Below, in pieces: positions 1 through 11,088 of a DNA stretch of 64,000 nucleotides (its first letter is position 1; the number at the start of each line of letters is the position of its first letter). The translations under genes were made by a program, and so were the position numbers. The notes beneath the pieces are model-generated. The model searched no databases. It was not told the origin of the DNA and saw only the letters and a program-made list of their open reading frames with translations. Source of the stretch: Diploptera punctata (taxonomy: Eukaryota > Arthropoda > Insecta > Blattodea > Blaberidae); the NCBI GenBank assembly GCA_030220185.1, contig JASPKZ010007249.1, positions 682,001 to 746,000 on the forward strand, given 5' to 3'.

Positions 1-332
1 TAACAAGGAACTACATGGTTTATATAGGAAGCCAGATATAAGAACAGTAAAGTCTCATAGACTGCGATAGGCAGGACATGTTGCGTGTATGGGGAATGAA
101 AGACGTGTATGGAAACTTCTTGTAGGAAAGCCAGAGGGAAAACGCCCAGTTGGTAGACCAAGAATGAGGTGGGAGAATAACATTAACTATGATTTGAGGG
201 AAGTAGATTATACAGGGAATGATTGGAAAGCATTAACTCAGGATAGCGATGTATGGAGAGTCTTATGTCCGCCCGCGGCCATGAACCTACACGGGTTCGA
301 TAGTGCGAAGTGAGGTTAGTTAAGTTAGCGAT
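1..332 (+). mobile_element. RTE-1 LINE, 3' end fragment
   Basis: This is the 3' end of the same LINE family as the full copies at 23671-26931 and 28405-31683. A reading frame at 89-313 matches the ORF C-terminus (GNERR..KLLVGKPEGKRPVGRP..RWENNINYDLREVDYTGNDWKALTQD). The first 90 bases match the upstream codons but contain a frameshift and stop. The copy ends after the family's terminal GGGTTCGATAGTGC motif with a degenerate GTTAGTTAAGTTAG tail, the eroded form of (TAAG)n. The element is cut by the window edge, so its 5' extent is unknown. Confidence 0.85.
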
Positions 333-1736
333 TAAGGTACATGAATCATCCTTATTGCTGGAATGTTGTGCTCTTAACGATTCTCCGTAAGATTCTTTGA
401 TCTTGTGAAAAAGAGGATTTAATATAAAACCATTTGTCGGTATTATTTTCAACTATGTGCTAGACTTCAAAAAATGCATCTGATCTAATCTAAGAGGGAA
501 ACGTTATATAGTATATCCTTCTGGAGTTAATAATAATTATGGCCTTATTCATTATTATTTTATCTACAATCGAATTCCTAAAAAGTTAGACTTATTCGAA
601 TTTGTCAAATTGGCGCAAAGAGTAGGGTGCGGGTAGGCAAACAGTTTTCAGAGTACTTTTGATATTCACAATGGGGTTAAAGTAAGGAGATTTGCCATAT
701 CTCTTCTACTATTCAATTTCCTTTTACTCAGGAGCGGCCCACTCCAATTCCCCCTTTAGAGGATAAAGAAGGCCTCAAAATCAATGGTATTAATAACCTG
801 TCAGTTTATGTTGATGATGTAGTATTATTAGGCGATAGCGAGGGCTTACTAAGGGCCAACACGCCACTCTAGAAATTGAAGTATACATCAATAAAACTAA
901 ATAGATGGTCACACATAGAAATACATTATGTAATGGAAATGGACAGTTAATGGGAAATGAGGGGAGTTTTGAAGAAGAGGCTAAATTAAAATATCTAGGA
1001 ATAATAATTACAAACAGGAATGAGGCGCAAAAATAAATTAAACATAAGATCAATTCTGGAAATGAATGCTATTAAGCATTATAGGGACTCTTGTCTTCCT
1101 AACTTCTATAAAAAAATTAAACTGAAAATATATAGGCCTTAAACTGTTATTCCCCTAAGTTATTTCCTATTAGATGTATCATTGAAGCGATGTGCGCCAT
1201 TCGTTGACATATATAAGTAAATAAGCTAACTAAATTTCGCTTGGTTAATAAACTCCCGCTAGCGAACACCCGTGTCTCTACGTGGGATGTATGGAGTATA
1301 TACATGTATTATATGGATGCGAAACATGTAACTTTTACTTTAAGGGAGGAGAAAATATGTTTGTATTTGAGAATAAGTTCTTAGGAAAATTTCTGGACCA
1401 AAGAGAGATGAACAGACAGTCGAATGGAGAAGATTAATAACTGTGAGCTATGTATTGTTTATGAGAAACCAAATATAATAACAGTTAGGATTAAATCTCA
1501 TAGACTGTGATGGGCAGGACATGTGCCACGAATATGGAATGAAAGATGAACATGGAAACTACTTGTAGGAAAATCAGAGGAAAAGTGCACAGTAGGTAAG
1601 TCAGAAATGAAGTGGGAGAATAATATTAACCATGATTTGAGGGAAGTAGATTATAAAACATTAGCTCAGGATATGGATGTATGGAGAGCGTATATCCGTG
1701 CGGCATGAACCTACTAGTTCGATCGTGTCAGTTCGT
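333..1736 (+). mobile_element. RTE-1 LINE, decayed copy with inverted 5' piece
   Basis: From about 449 to 1736 the sequence follows the sense strand of RTE-1 from the first catalytic-Asp region of the reverse transcriptase (around 455-475, TAGACTTCAAAAA) to the 3' end. It is full of frameshifts, stops and insertions of about 50 bp (near 530) and 120 bp (1165-1290). Positions 338-402 instead match the antisense strand of the endonuclease region (the equivalent lies at 26035-26100). An antisense 5' piece joined to a sense 3' piece is the usual product of twin priming during LINE insertion. No coding potential remains. Confidence 0.75.
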
Positions 1737-2251
1737 TAATTATGATCAAGGTAATGCAATTGCTTCTGCAGCAACGGGGTCGATTTCGATCCTTTGTTGA
1801 AACAAATTTCCTTCTTAGTTTTTTTTTTTTTTTTTTTTTGAGTATTCTCTCACCAATAAGACAAATTTCAGGAAAAATTAAATGGTGGGTGTAGATAGCA
1901 AAAAAATATTACAAACTTGAATGCTACTTTAATGCAACAAATATTCACAAAACGATATATTAAATGTATTTAGCCTCGGAATATAATTATATTTAACTCA
2001 TTTTACTTGTAAATATGAAAAAAAAAATTGAGACTATCTCTAGTCATGGCCACTGTAATATTTCTGCAATTGTACAACATGGAAGTCGTAACAACACTAA
2101 TAACTATGGTTTCAACAGCTCTGTCGATAACAGCGAGTCATAACCACACTGATAACTATGAATACAACATCTCCGTCGATAATAATCTGGTTTCAACAAT
2201 ACAGCTCTCTCGATAACAGTGCTTCTCCGTCCGTAACAAAGATTTATGTCC
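1737..2251. other. No gene seen; poly-T run and degenerate repeats
   Basis: A run of about 20 T lies at 1819-1840. Positions 2095-2220 carry loosely repeated TTTCAACAGCTC..CGATAACAG-like units. Short open frames here have no recognisable features. Confidence 0.5.
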
Positions 2252-2440
2252 GTGTTTAACCTCGTATTTTTTCAGGTTAGAGTAATTGAATTAAGTTAGG
2301 TTAGCTTTTAGGTTATTACACATGTACTTTACACTTTTTAAAATGTGTTGAACCTCGTATTTTTACAGGTTAGAGTAATTGAATTAAGTTAGGTTAACTA
2401 TTATACATGTTCTTTACCCGTTTTTAAAATGTGTTAAATT
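2252..2440. repeat. 93-bp tandem duplication
   Basis: Two near-identical copies of a unit that runs from GTGTTNAACCTCGTATTTTT through GGTTAGAGTAATTGAATTAA start at 2252 and 2345, a period of 93 bp. A third partial start follows at about 2436. No coding content is seen. Confidence 0.75.
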
Positions 2441-2699
2441 GCATAAAAAACTACATTTTCATTAGAGTTATTCTATGGAAATTGAAAATGTCGGACAGTT
2501 ATAACGTAAGTAAATACTTCCACTCCTTTATTTCATATTATATTTTAAAATACTTTCACAATCAATATTTTCCGTGGATTAATGTTATTACTATAAATAG
2601 CCAAAAACATTAAATGCATTAAAATTGTCTTCAATTGCATAAGTAAATTTCTGGTATTGTACACCTCAAACCTCAACCAAAATTAAGACCCAAAACATT

Positions 2700-3090
2700 C
2701 TTCGAACACCATTTAATCATCTTAACTTCTTCTTCTTCCTTCCAAGTATTAGGCCAAGGCCTGTTACGATCCTATAGAAATTTTCCCTCCAGCGTTTCAT
2801 AGGACGGCCCAGAGATCTTCGTCCTCTTGGTATATAATTATAAACAGCTTTGGGGATCCGATGTGAACTCATTCTTTGAAGATGGTGTTTCCAATTTAGT
2901 TGGTACTGTTTAATATATTCCAAAATTGGCGTAGTCTTCAATTCTTTTAAGATATCGGTGTTCCTTTTCCGATCCCATCTGGTGTAACCCGCTGTTCTGC
3001 GCATGAATCTCATTTCACAAGCCGTTATTCTGCTTTCATGTTGTCTTTTTAACACCCATATTATATTCGGCTTATTTGGCAATATAGTAC
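2700..3090 (-). mobile_element. LINE fragment (family L5), C-terminal part
   Basis: The minus-strand frame at 2717-3082 reads as the extreme C-terminus of an RTE-type reverse transcriptase ORF. Landmarks in order are ESRITACEMRFMRRTAGYTRWD, ILKELKTTPILEYI, NWKHHLQRM and GRRSLGRPMKRW. These match the post-RT tail organisation of the intact RTE-1 ORF (EMRFLR / WAGHVARM / GRPRMRW type) but with different sequence. The plus strand begins CTTCTTCTTCTTCC, so the element ends in an (AAG)n tail. The copy is 5' truncated and therefore inactive. Confidence 0.75.
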
Positions 3091-4400
3091 AAATTGTGTA
3101 TTTGTCTTAAATTATAGTGTTGTCTCGAAGTTTTTTTTTTTTTGTGGTCGAAAGGTTGTCTCACTGTAATGCCCGACCAGCATAAAACACGTACAATTAA
3201 CTTAAGGGAGAAGTTAAGTAATGCATAGAGGGGATATCCAATTGTTTGCATGTCACTATTTGGGTTCAGAGGAGTGGGCGGGCATAAAGAATGTACCGTA
3301 GAAGAGATCCGGTTCTTTATAGGAAAGTTTAGTACGCAGAGGAGTATTATTGTACGTCTGGCTTAACTTTGCAAGGAATTTGTAGAAAGAGACAGCTGTA
3401 CTCACCTCTCTCACTCGCACCAGTGTTGTCCATGTTTCTTCACCAGGTGTTAATAGCAAAAAGTCGGAAGACGAAAACTGACAACAGCGTGGGTTCTTTC
3501 TTTTGTAACTAGACGAAAGCGGTCAAGCATCTACCCCTATATCTTCATCTCTCTCTTTGCCAGTTAAGCCGGATGTACAATAACATACTATTTATGTAAT
3601 ACTACTGTAATATGATAGTTTTTCTATAAAATATTTTCATTTTGTATTTTTCCTACAGGTTATTAATTTAATGGATTATATGTATTGTAGAAGAATGAAG
3701 TCTACATACTTATAACTATCAAATTCATCTCGACTGAATGTCCGAACAAGCAGGTATTAAACCACTTAATTAATATTTAGCTAATGTGTATTTAGAGTAT
3801 ACATAAAGTAGAAGTAATTAGTAGACTAACTACTTGTTTTCGACACTATGATAAGGTGAACGTATCGTTAACTTAATATGTAACTAACACACTATACACA
3901 GAGTTTTAAAGGACAATAACTATAGTGCTTACTTTCATAAACACTGTATCTGCTATAGGCCAATTCCCTGAAATGTGAAACAATGAAATCAAATTTAAAA
4001 TTAAAAAAATATATTTATTGGAAAAAACACACCTAATATTACAGAAAAAAAATCTATCACAGTTCTTTACTGGAATGCCTAAATCCAACGTACACAACCT
4101 TTGCATACAAAGAATTTCAAGGATCTTGATCTTCCATAATGTAAATTAAAGGGATCAATGTGAAGAAGAGTTATTTCTCTGAGTTCCATGCATCACAAGG
4201 ACTTTCTGGTTAGTTTTATTATGTATAGTGGTGGATCTTTTTTCCTGATACAGTTTGTTTAATTCTTCAATATTAAATTATTGAAAGTGATTGGGGAGAG
4301 CCATCTTGAAATAATATTAAAATTAAAATTGGCTTAAATAAGTATAAATGTCCTGTTAATCACATAGTGAATTTCCACTATACTTATCTTTTTATGCAAT
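3091..4400. other. No gene or repeat recognised
   Basis: AT-rich, apparently low-copy sequence. A poly-T run occurs at 3130-3141. Short open frames at 3256-3459 and 3906-4106 on the minus strand have no motif, signal or splice context to support them. Confidence 0.4.
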
Positions 4401-4416
4401 TCTAGCTTCCTGATAT

Positions 4417-4525
4417 CTAATTGTACAACCAACAGTCTCATTGACCTTACTGTCTCTTGCACTAGTTCTTAGTCAAATGTTTATATTATACCTAATTGAA
4501 CAACCAACTGTCTCATTGACCTTAC
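4417..4525. repeat. 35-bp direct repeat
   Basis: CTAATTGWACAACCAACWGT followed by CTCATTGACCTTACT occurs at 4417-4451 and again at 4492-4525 with two mismatches, so a 75-bp unit was partly duplicated. Confidence 0.65.
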
Positions 4526-4665
4526 TTGCAATAAACATAAATAATCAGTCCCCCCCCTCCCGACATTATAATCTTAGTTATTATAGATGTAGATATTCAT
4601 GTAAAGCCCTGAACACTAAAAACCCACTGTCCAAAACATTCATACAAACAAACATGCATATTATG

Positions 4666-4737
4666 TATTGTTTAATCTTTCTTCGCTCACCTCATACTAG
4701 TACTAGTATGAGGTGAGTGAAGAAAGATTAAACAATA
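4666..4737. repeat. 72-bp near-perfect palindrome without spacer
   Basis: The left arm 4666-4701 and right arm 4702-4737 are reverse complements of each other, with one mismatch (G4685 against T4718). The centre is ACTAGTACTAGT-like (CATACTAGTACTAGTATG). There is no loop, so the DNA can extrude as a cruciform and a transcript would form one long hairpin. Confidence 0.9.
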
Positions 4738-5954
4738 TTAAAATAAACCTCATAGTGTTATTTCCTACTACATAACTTAATGCATATTATGTGTTCTGAC
4801 AAATGTTTTGAGAAGTATTCTTTGCATGAACTGATGGCAATGTCACTGTTATGTTAAGTGAGGTAAGATGATAATTTATGACATTATTTGTTTATATTTA
4901 AACCATGCTGTCTCCATTCATTCCTCTCAAATTAATCCATTCCCGTCTCCTCTATTGAGGACACAATCAATATTATGAATTTATGTAATTTTACACTTTA
5001 TTGACATTTGATGTGGACAAGCATAAATATCTATGAATGTAGCGAATACGTTCTTAAGTCGAAAAATGGTAAACATTTGTTGATCATATCCCAAGTTTCC
5101 TGCACACGGCTGGTAATCCACGACTCTAATACTTTCCGAACTAAATGTTTTTTCTTGGTATCTCATAAGAATAGTGTATTATATCAGTTAAGAAAGTATC
5201 TACCTGAGGAGTAATGATTTTTTACTTGAGGAGGTCATTTTCAAAACATCTCTCCTTCAGCTTGTACTAAAACTGATTTTTTTATTTCTACATTGTTATT
5301 GGATTATTCTATGTACAAATGCCATCATTTGCCTTCAGAACATCTTTTAAATCACTACAAACTTTCGTTAAAAGTCGCTATTATAATCAAACTGACTCTT
5401 GTTTAAAGCAAAATAGTGGCCTTGAATTATTTTCCACCATTTTATAAAAAGGGACAAGAGATGTTTTGAAAATAACCCTTCTATTCCGTGTGACCATAGA
5501 CATAAAATGTGTTTGTTTACTAATATCGAGAACTTGGCTGTACAGGCATCAGCGTTCTTGTTCTCCAATATTTTCCAGGTACTTCAGGTTTTGATTAAAG
5601 GGTTGAATATTGCTGTAGTTGGTCCTGATTCAATGTTCTTGTAGATTGCAAGAGGCAAAGTGAGGAAGAGATAACTCTAATTCTGTGCAAATGCTTTGAC
5701 AGGCACTCATGACCTGTGATCAATCTAAAAGATGTACTTTGGATACTCAAGGATTTTTAATGATTGTGCATTGAGGCACTCCCATATTTTATATCTTGAA
5801 ATTTCATTAAACTAATTAGACAGTATAATTTTTAATTCTGAAGTGATTAATCTCTTAACTCATAGAAATGATAAACCTATTGTTACATTTCTGCATAATG
5901 CTACATATTTTCCTTGCTAGATAATCAACAGCATAATTTCAAAAAAAAAACTGC
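4738..5954. other. No gene or repeat recognised
   Basis: AT-rich sequence. A weak inverted match (TTTTCAAAACATCTC at 5238 against GAGATGTTTTGAAAA at 5458) is the only structure I noticed. Confidence 0.35.
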
Positions 5955-6740
5955 AGGTGTGCTGGAACTCTTCTCTGTCAACTTTGGTATTTAATGTTGG
6001 TCTTGAAAGACTCATTAGAAAAATCATAATTAATCCTGGTGAAACAATTTTCAACCGAATGATATTTATTTAGCATTTGCTGATGATATTGTAATTTTAT
6101 CTCGAATCCTAAATTCACTTGAAGTAATTCAACAAATTCAAGGTGAAACAGACCTGGCTTGATTAGAAATTAATTGTACCAAAAGTAAATATATGTATAT
6201 TATGAGTGATGCTAGTGTCTTACGTGCTATTGTTATTAATGCTGTACCAAATGAAGAGATATCTACTTTTAAATATCTAGGCTCCATGATTACAAATAAT
6301 GATACAGTTATTGTGGAGATTAAAGAAAAAATAGCAGCAGGCAATCGTTGTCTCAGAGGCTTTGATAAACTATTTAAGGCCAGATAATATATCCAGGAAA
6401 TTAGAAATAAGAGTCCATAAAACTGTTATTAAACAAGTTGTTTCTAGAAGTGAGGCCTGGACTACATCTGAACGAGTTATTGTAATGTTAGATATCTGGG
6501 AAAGGTAACATTTAAGGAAAATATATGGTTCCATTAGTTACCAGGGGACATGGAGAAGCATAACAAATGCAGAATCGTAACTGTTGTACAACGATTATGA
6601 CATTGTTACTGATGTAAAACTTAGATGATTGGAATAGCTGGGCCATATTCTATGAATGATAAGATCAGAATTCCCCGAAAATCTTACGTCAGATGATAAA
6701 CCTGGTGGGAAAAGGAAGTTCGAAAGACCCAGACTAAGGT
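5955..6740 (+). mobile_element. LINE reverse transcriptase relic
   Basis: Conceptual translation with frame changes shows an RT core. LLCQLWYLMLVLKDS-type sequence leads into LAFADDIVILSR (6070-6110), the catalytic FADD box. Then come LEINCTKSKYM and EISTFKYLGSMITNNDTVIVEIKEKIAAGNRCLRGF (6260-6360), the region following the catalytic box in RTE/CR1-like LINEs. Downstream remnants resemble YGSEAW and IYG sequences. Several stops and frameshifts make it dead. It differs from RTE-1 in sequence and is probably another LINE subfamily. Confidence 0.7.
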
Positions 6741-6744
6741 GTTT

Positions 6745-7235
6745 TATTTTATTTTATTTCAAAAAACACTCTATTATGACAACGTTTCCTACATGCCAGT
6801 GTAAAGTACACATTTCAATTATCTTTCAACATAATTTCCGTTTACATTCAAACATTTGTCATAATGCTTCGCAAGCTTTGAAATCCGTTCTGCTTAAAAC
6901 TCTGCCGCCTGTGATTGTAGCCACTCATTGACACTCTCCTTGACTTCCTCATTCGTTTGAAATTATGAAAACTAACCGGGATTCATTCACTATTGCAGTA
7001 AGTTCATCAGTCACAACAGACGGTCGATCACCGTCTATTCTTCACCATGGATGTTAGTGCGTCCGTCTCGAAATTCACAGCCCCAACGTCGAACAATACC
7101 GCCACTCATGAGGTACCCGTACACTGCAGTAATATTTAACTGCTGCTGTAAATTATTTTGCCCACAGGAACCATATTACTCCACGTTCCTTACACATGAC
7201 AGAAGTTTCTATTGTTGCAGACATTTTAAACACCT
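6745..7235 (-). mobile_element. mariner-like element with internal deletion
   Basis: On the minus strand the start resembles a mariner transposase N-terminus (MSATIETSVMCKERGVIWFLWAK from 7224), followed by an RRWGCEFRDGRTN-like segment and DRPSVVTDEL (about 7015-7080). The frame then jumps to the C-terminal signature KLAKHYDKCLNVNGNYVER (6830-6880). The central catalytic D..D..D part is missing. N- and C-ends brought together by deletion is the usual form of a non-autonomous mariner. Stops interrupt it in several places. I did not identify terminal inverted repeats with confidence. Confidence 0.65.
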
Positions 7236-7499
7236 GTCTTAATGAGAGGAAAGGCCGAATGCAACCACACATTATACTGCCTGGAGCGAACTAAACCCAG
7301 CTTTACAATGGAACAAAGATGGTGGTGCTACCATCACTCGTTCACGTGAAGAGCCAGACCGAAATTACTTTCCGAATTATCTTCGTGGCATATACTCAGT
7401 TTCGTTGTGAAACATCGAAAATTGCGACAATTAGAGCGATTTTTAAATTTTTGTTTCACATGAACTTCTACATATAATGTTGCGATATTGCTGGTTCGC

Positions 7500-7550
7500 A
7501 TACACACATATGTATATGTGTGTGTGTATATGTGTGTATGTGTGTGTGTA
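7500..7550. repeat. (TG)n / TATG microsatellite
   Basis: Interrupted TGTGTGTGTA repeats preceded by CACACATATGTATATG. Confidence 0.9.
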
Positions 7551-7654
7551 GATTTTGATCGTGGTTATTTTCGGTGTCTACTAGATAGGATCGGTGCAGA
7601 TCTATAAAAAAATATATTTTCATAACAACAACCTGAATAGCTTCATTCCTTCGG

Positions 7655-7745
7655 AATTCGTAAAAGGAGAAGAAACGGAAGAAGAAAAACGAAAAAGAAA
7701 AGGAATAAGAGAAAGAAGAAAATGGAACAGAAAGAACTCACAGAG
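7655..7745. repeat. Polypurine tract
   Basis: About 90 bases almost entirely A and G on the plus strand (GAAGAAAAACGAAAAAG type). It lies just upstream of a SINE head. Confidence 0.7.
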
Positions 7746-7930
7746 CGAGTTGGCTCAATCAGTAGTGTTTCTCTCTCGTATTCGGGAGATCCCTGGTTGA
7801 AACCTCGATGGCGACCAACCTATTGAGGTCTTTCCTGGTTTTCCTCACTTGTCAAGACAAATTCGTGGTTGTAGTTTAATTACTAGGACTCAATTCATCA
7901 TAGTCTCCATTTCATAGCATAATTAAAGTA
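7746..7930 (+). mobile_element. tRNA-derived SINE, family S-A
   Basis: A box A-like TTGGCTCAATCAGTAG (about 7752) and a box B-like GGTTGAAACC (about 7794) lie roughly 40 bp apart, followed by a body with GGTTTTCCTCA. Related copies with the same body lie at 19458-19610 and 34030-34215. Only RNA-level function (Pol III template, LINE-mobilised) would be expected. Confidence 0.55.
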
Positions 7931-8027
7931 AGTAAACACGATACAATCTTAGATATTATAGTATCTGTAAATAAGTGAAATAAAAAATCTAACAATCGAT
8001 ATCATTACAGAATTTTAGGTATTTTAG

Positions 8028-8336
8028 TTCATTTATCAGTTGTATTCCTCCATATTTCAGCATTTCATTTGTTATCGTATCAGGACCTGCAGCCTTTCGA
8101 TTTTTCAATCTCCGTACTGTGTCAGTTACTTAGGGTCATATAGAAAGAATGGAAGAAAACCGGCTTGCAAAAAGAGCTACAGAAGATAGACCAATGGACG
8201 GGAGAAGAACAAGAGGAAGACCAGCCAAGAGATGGATAGACAGTGAATGCACATCCAGTACGTCTTCCTCCGAGGAGTGATTTTGTAAATAAACAGGATG
8301 AAAATCCTACAAATTAAGTTTAAGAAGAGAAGAAGA
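8028..8336 (+). mobile_element. L5-type LINE insert with 5' inversion, 11-bp target duplication
   Basis: The insert is bounded by the exact duplication AGGTATTTTAG at 8017-8027 and 8337-8347. Its first ~100 bp read on the minus strand as the start of an RT domain (DTVRRLKNRKAAGPDTITNEMLKYGG). From about 8130 the plus strand reads as the ORF C-terminus (GHIERMEENRLAKRATEDR..GRRTRGRPAKRW), a stop, and an (AAG)n tail. This is a complete, precisely bounded twin-priming product, only 309 bp long and non-functional. Confidence 0.85.
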
Positions 8337-8630
8337 AGGTATTTTAGATATTTAATCGGCCAACTGGGCCAATGCAATAATAATTCAAATTAAACTTATT
8401 TCAATATACGTAGTTATGATAATAATAAAGAAACTTCTCTTTAAAGTTTCAGAATCAGATAACAATGCTTCTGGGCGTAGTTTAAGGATAGTAATCGATT
8501 ATCAATATGTATTGTATTGTAAGCCTATGTTTTTCCCTTTACAGAGATTTTAGGGGCTCTTCCCCTACAGGGAAGAATTTGAACCATACTAATTTAGTTA
8601 CACTTGTTTTCGTATAAATGTTATTTTGAG

Positions 8631-8880
8631 TGGTCCGTGGTCAGCGTTCCGCCTCATACTGACATCTAGGAAACCAAGGTAGTACTAGGACTGGAAAATT
8701 CGGTAAATTTTGCTTAGAGGCCTTTTCATTCAGGCTTAAGGATTTTTTACGAGCCTGAAAATCTTCAGACTCGGGACCCACGGCTTAAAGTCCCTCCCGG
8801 AGGACTTGCTCCTTGGATTTTTTCGTCCTAAAAAATCCATTGACCCTGAATAATAAAATAAATATAATAAAAATATAATA
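8631..8880 (+). mobile_element. Probable tRNA-derived SINE, family S-B
   Basis: A tRNA-like head (GTGGTCAGCGTTCCGCCTCA, then GACATCTAGGAAACCAAGG) is followed by a structured body and an A/T-rich tail of ATAATAAAATAAATATAATA units. No second copy is seen in the window, so the family assignment rests on these features alone. Confidence 0.4.
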
Positions 8881-9225
8881 AAATTAGATTAAGATTAAAT
8901 ACGAGGTAAGAGTAGATTAGTATTTTTACAACACAATGCTTTGATTAAATGTGACTGGCGCCATTTTTAATCCATGGTCTCAGTTCAAACACTTTAAACA
9001 ACCGGGCCTTATAATCCTATAATTTCTGTTTCATAGTCTCCCTTGATCTATTTCTTCTTCTTTCCAAAATGTTCCGAATCAAAAATTGTTTAAGGAGTTT
9101 AGTGTTACAAAGTAGGCACGTATGGTCAAAAATTATTTTTTGTACCATTTATTTTGAAGGTTAATGACTTATTTTCATCAATGCTAATAAAATTCATTGT
9201 TTAAAACCGTTGAGGTGATAGTCAT

Positions 9226-9890
9226 ACAATAAAATAAAGTTAAAATATGTACCTTCTTAGGTTAGTGCCGTCGTCCTCAACTTGTAAAAAATATATGTAT
9301 GCTTTTTTTGTCTGAAAGCCTTTCAGAATATCCATTCTATCATCAGCAGGTATTTCGTCGCTACATTTATTAATGCTTTCGATGCTGGTCTTAATGTAGT
9401 GCTGTCCGTGACTAGACTTTCTTCCTGACGATATCTTATAGCGGGTTGTTTAGTCGGGGAGTGCTTTCATTTATTAACAATTTAGTTGGTAATTTCCAGG
9501 TCTTCTAATATATTGATTTTTGTCGGGTTTCCATCTTTGTGTACCATTGTACAATGGACTCAATAGAAGACACCCTTACAATAGTACACAAACAGGGAAA
9601 CCCGACAAAAATCAATATATTAGAAGATCTGGAAATTAATTTGTTAATAAATGAAAGCACTCTCCGTCTAAACAACCCGCTATACGAAATTTTAGTCACG
9701 GACAACACTACATTAAGACCAGCATCGAGAACATCAATAAATGTAGCGAAGAAATACCTGCTGATGATGGAATGGATATTCTGGAAGGCCTCCAGACAAA
9801 AAAAGCATACATATATTTTTTACAAGTTGACGACGACGGCACTTATATAAGACGGTACATGTTTTAACTTTATTTTATTTTATTTTCCTC
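9226..9890. mobile_element. Penelope-like 3' ends in head-to-head inversion
   Basis: Two arms (9226-9550 and 9578-9890) are about 90 percent reverse-complementary around a 27-bp loop. Each outward-reading arm encodes the tail of a Penelope-like ORF: EDTLTIVHKQGNPTKI, then NILEDLEINLLINES and NPLYEILV. This is the region C-terminal to the GIY-YIG domain. A short 3' UTR follows with CTGATGATGGAATGG, the type of sequence found just downstream of Penelope ORFs. Both arms lack all upstream coding sequence. Inverted, 5'-truncated pairs are known for Penelope elements. The family call is from memory of consensus ends and is less certain than the inverted repeat itself. Confidence 0.6.
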
Positions 9891-10477
9891 TATTTCATTT
9901 AGGATTTGCTTTATTTTCTTATTTGGACGCATATTTTTGCTAATCGTCTCTATAACACTAATTTGTTACATCTGGTCTCTTTATGTCATTGTTTTGTCAA
10001 GATCGCACTTTTACGGCTCAAGACAACACACAGAAAATGTAAGTTTTATATAAATAGCTTAGGCTTTTATTCGTAACCTTTTCCTCTCGTTAAATGCTTT
10101 CTTAGCTAATTATTTTTTTTATTCAATGCCCAGATTGTAATATATATATTTCTGGTCTTCTCTCCTGGCATTGGCATAATTGCAACCCACTTGAGGTTGG
10201 GGCGCCTGGAAGGCGGGGTTGTGCTGCTCCGTTAATATGATGAGCGTGATAGTGGTGCGCCAGGATTATTTTCTCTATTTAAACTATTGATCGGTTGTAA
10301 TTAGTGATTATACTGCATATAAAACAGCATTATTATTTTTCCATTCCATTAACTTAGTTTAATCTCTCACCTTGTAGATATTATTTACAAGCCACACGTC
10401 ACCAGGCCTTACTGTGGCACGACTTTACGGGGGGGGGGGATTTTAAACTATTGCTCACACATATACTATTGTGACCA
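9891..10477. other. No gene recognised; GC-rich patch
   Basis: AT-rich sequence with a G/C-rich stretch at 10160-10260 (CTCCTGGC..GCGCCTGGAAGGCGGGG..GCGCCAGG) that may be part of an unrecognised repeat, and a poly-G run at 10430. Confidence 0.35.
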
Positions 10478-10595
10478 CACAAGGACATGGAGGTTATCCC
10501 CGAATGAGTGATCAGCTCATTGTCAGGACCTCCTCCGAGACAACACAACATTATGAGGAGACACGCCATTCACACACACACACATACATATTCAT
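10478..10595 (-). mobile_element. SINE fragment, family S-C, 3' body
   Basis: The reverse complement matches 48325-48425 closely, including GGAGGAGGTCCTGACA, GAGCTGATCAC and CCATGTCCTT. The tRNA-like head present in the other copy is missing here. Confidence 0.7.
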
Positions 10596-10619
10596 ACTAA
10601 ACATGGATAATATGATAAT

Positions 10620-10803
10620 GCTGATTGAGATGGTCAGATGATGTTCAGGAACCGTTTTGACTTTAAAGTTTCCTAACATTTGTCTTACAGGTGAGGAAAC
10701 GATCCGAAAAGAATTACCCAGGAAACTTGTCCTGACCAGGGATCGAATCCGGACCCGCTGCGTACGAAATAGCTACCCTGAGACCACAGTGGTGGACCCA
10801 ACA
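10620..10803 (-). mobile_element. tRNA-derived SINE, family S-D, head part
   Basis: Read on the minus strand it starts GTCCACCACTGTGGTCTC, has box B GGATTCGATCCC and then the family body (CCTCACCTGTAAGACAAATG). It lacks the 3' CTATGGATGG end present in five other copies in this window. Confidence 0.75.
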
Positions 10804-10833
10804 TTGTTCTACCTATTATAATTTGAAATATCC

Positions 10834-11088
10834 TATGAAATACAAGGCTTTCACGGCCGGTAATCATGATATTAAACGATTCCGAGCTATGTGGTCGTGG
10901 TCTATAACTGGTGTTTCTTCCAGACGTTTATTCCTCAACTGCGGAGGACATCTTCAGTGGCGAGTCTACGACAAGGGAACACCACCTAGAAGCACTCGCC
11001 ACTGTAGATGCCCTCCGCAGTTGAGGGAGAAACGTCTGGAAGAAACACTAGTTATAGACCACGGCCACATAGCCCGGATTTTTTAAAT
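10834..11088. mobile_element. Penelope-like fold-back with 13-bp target duplication
   Basis: ATTTGAAATATCC flanks the insert exactly at 10821-10833 and 11089-11101. Inside, two arms (about 10888-10972 and 10994-11075) are reverse complements. Each outward strand reads CACTG.AGATG..CTCCGCAGTTGAGG..AAACGTCTGG and then TATAGACCACGGCCACATAGC. The element is therefore two copies of one 3' UTR, head-to-head. The AGATG...AAACGT pattern is what I associate with Penelope-like 3' ends. No coding sequence is left. Confidence 0.65.
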
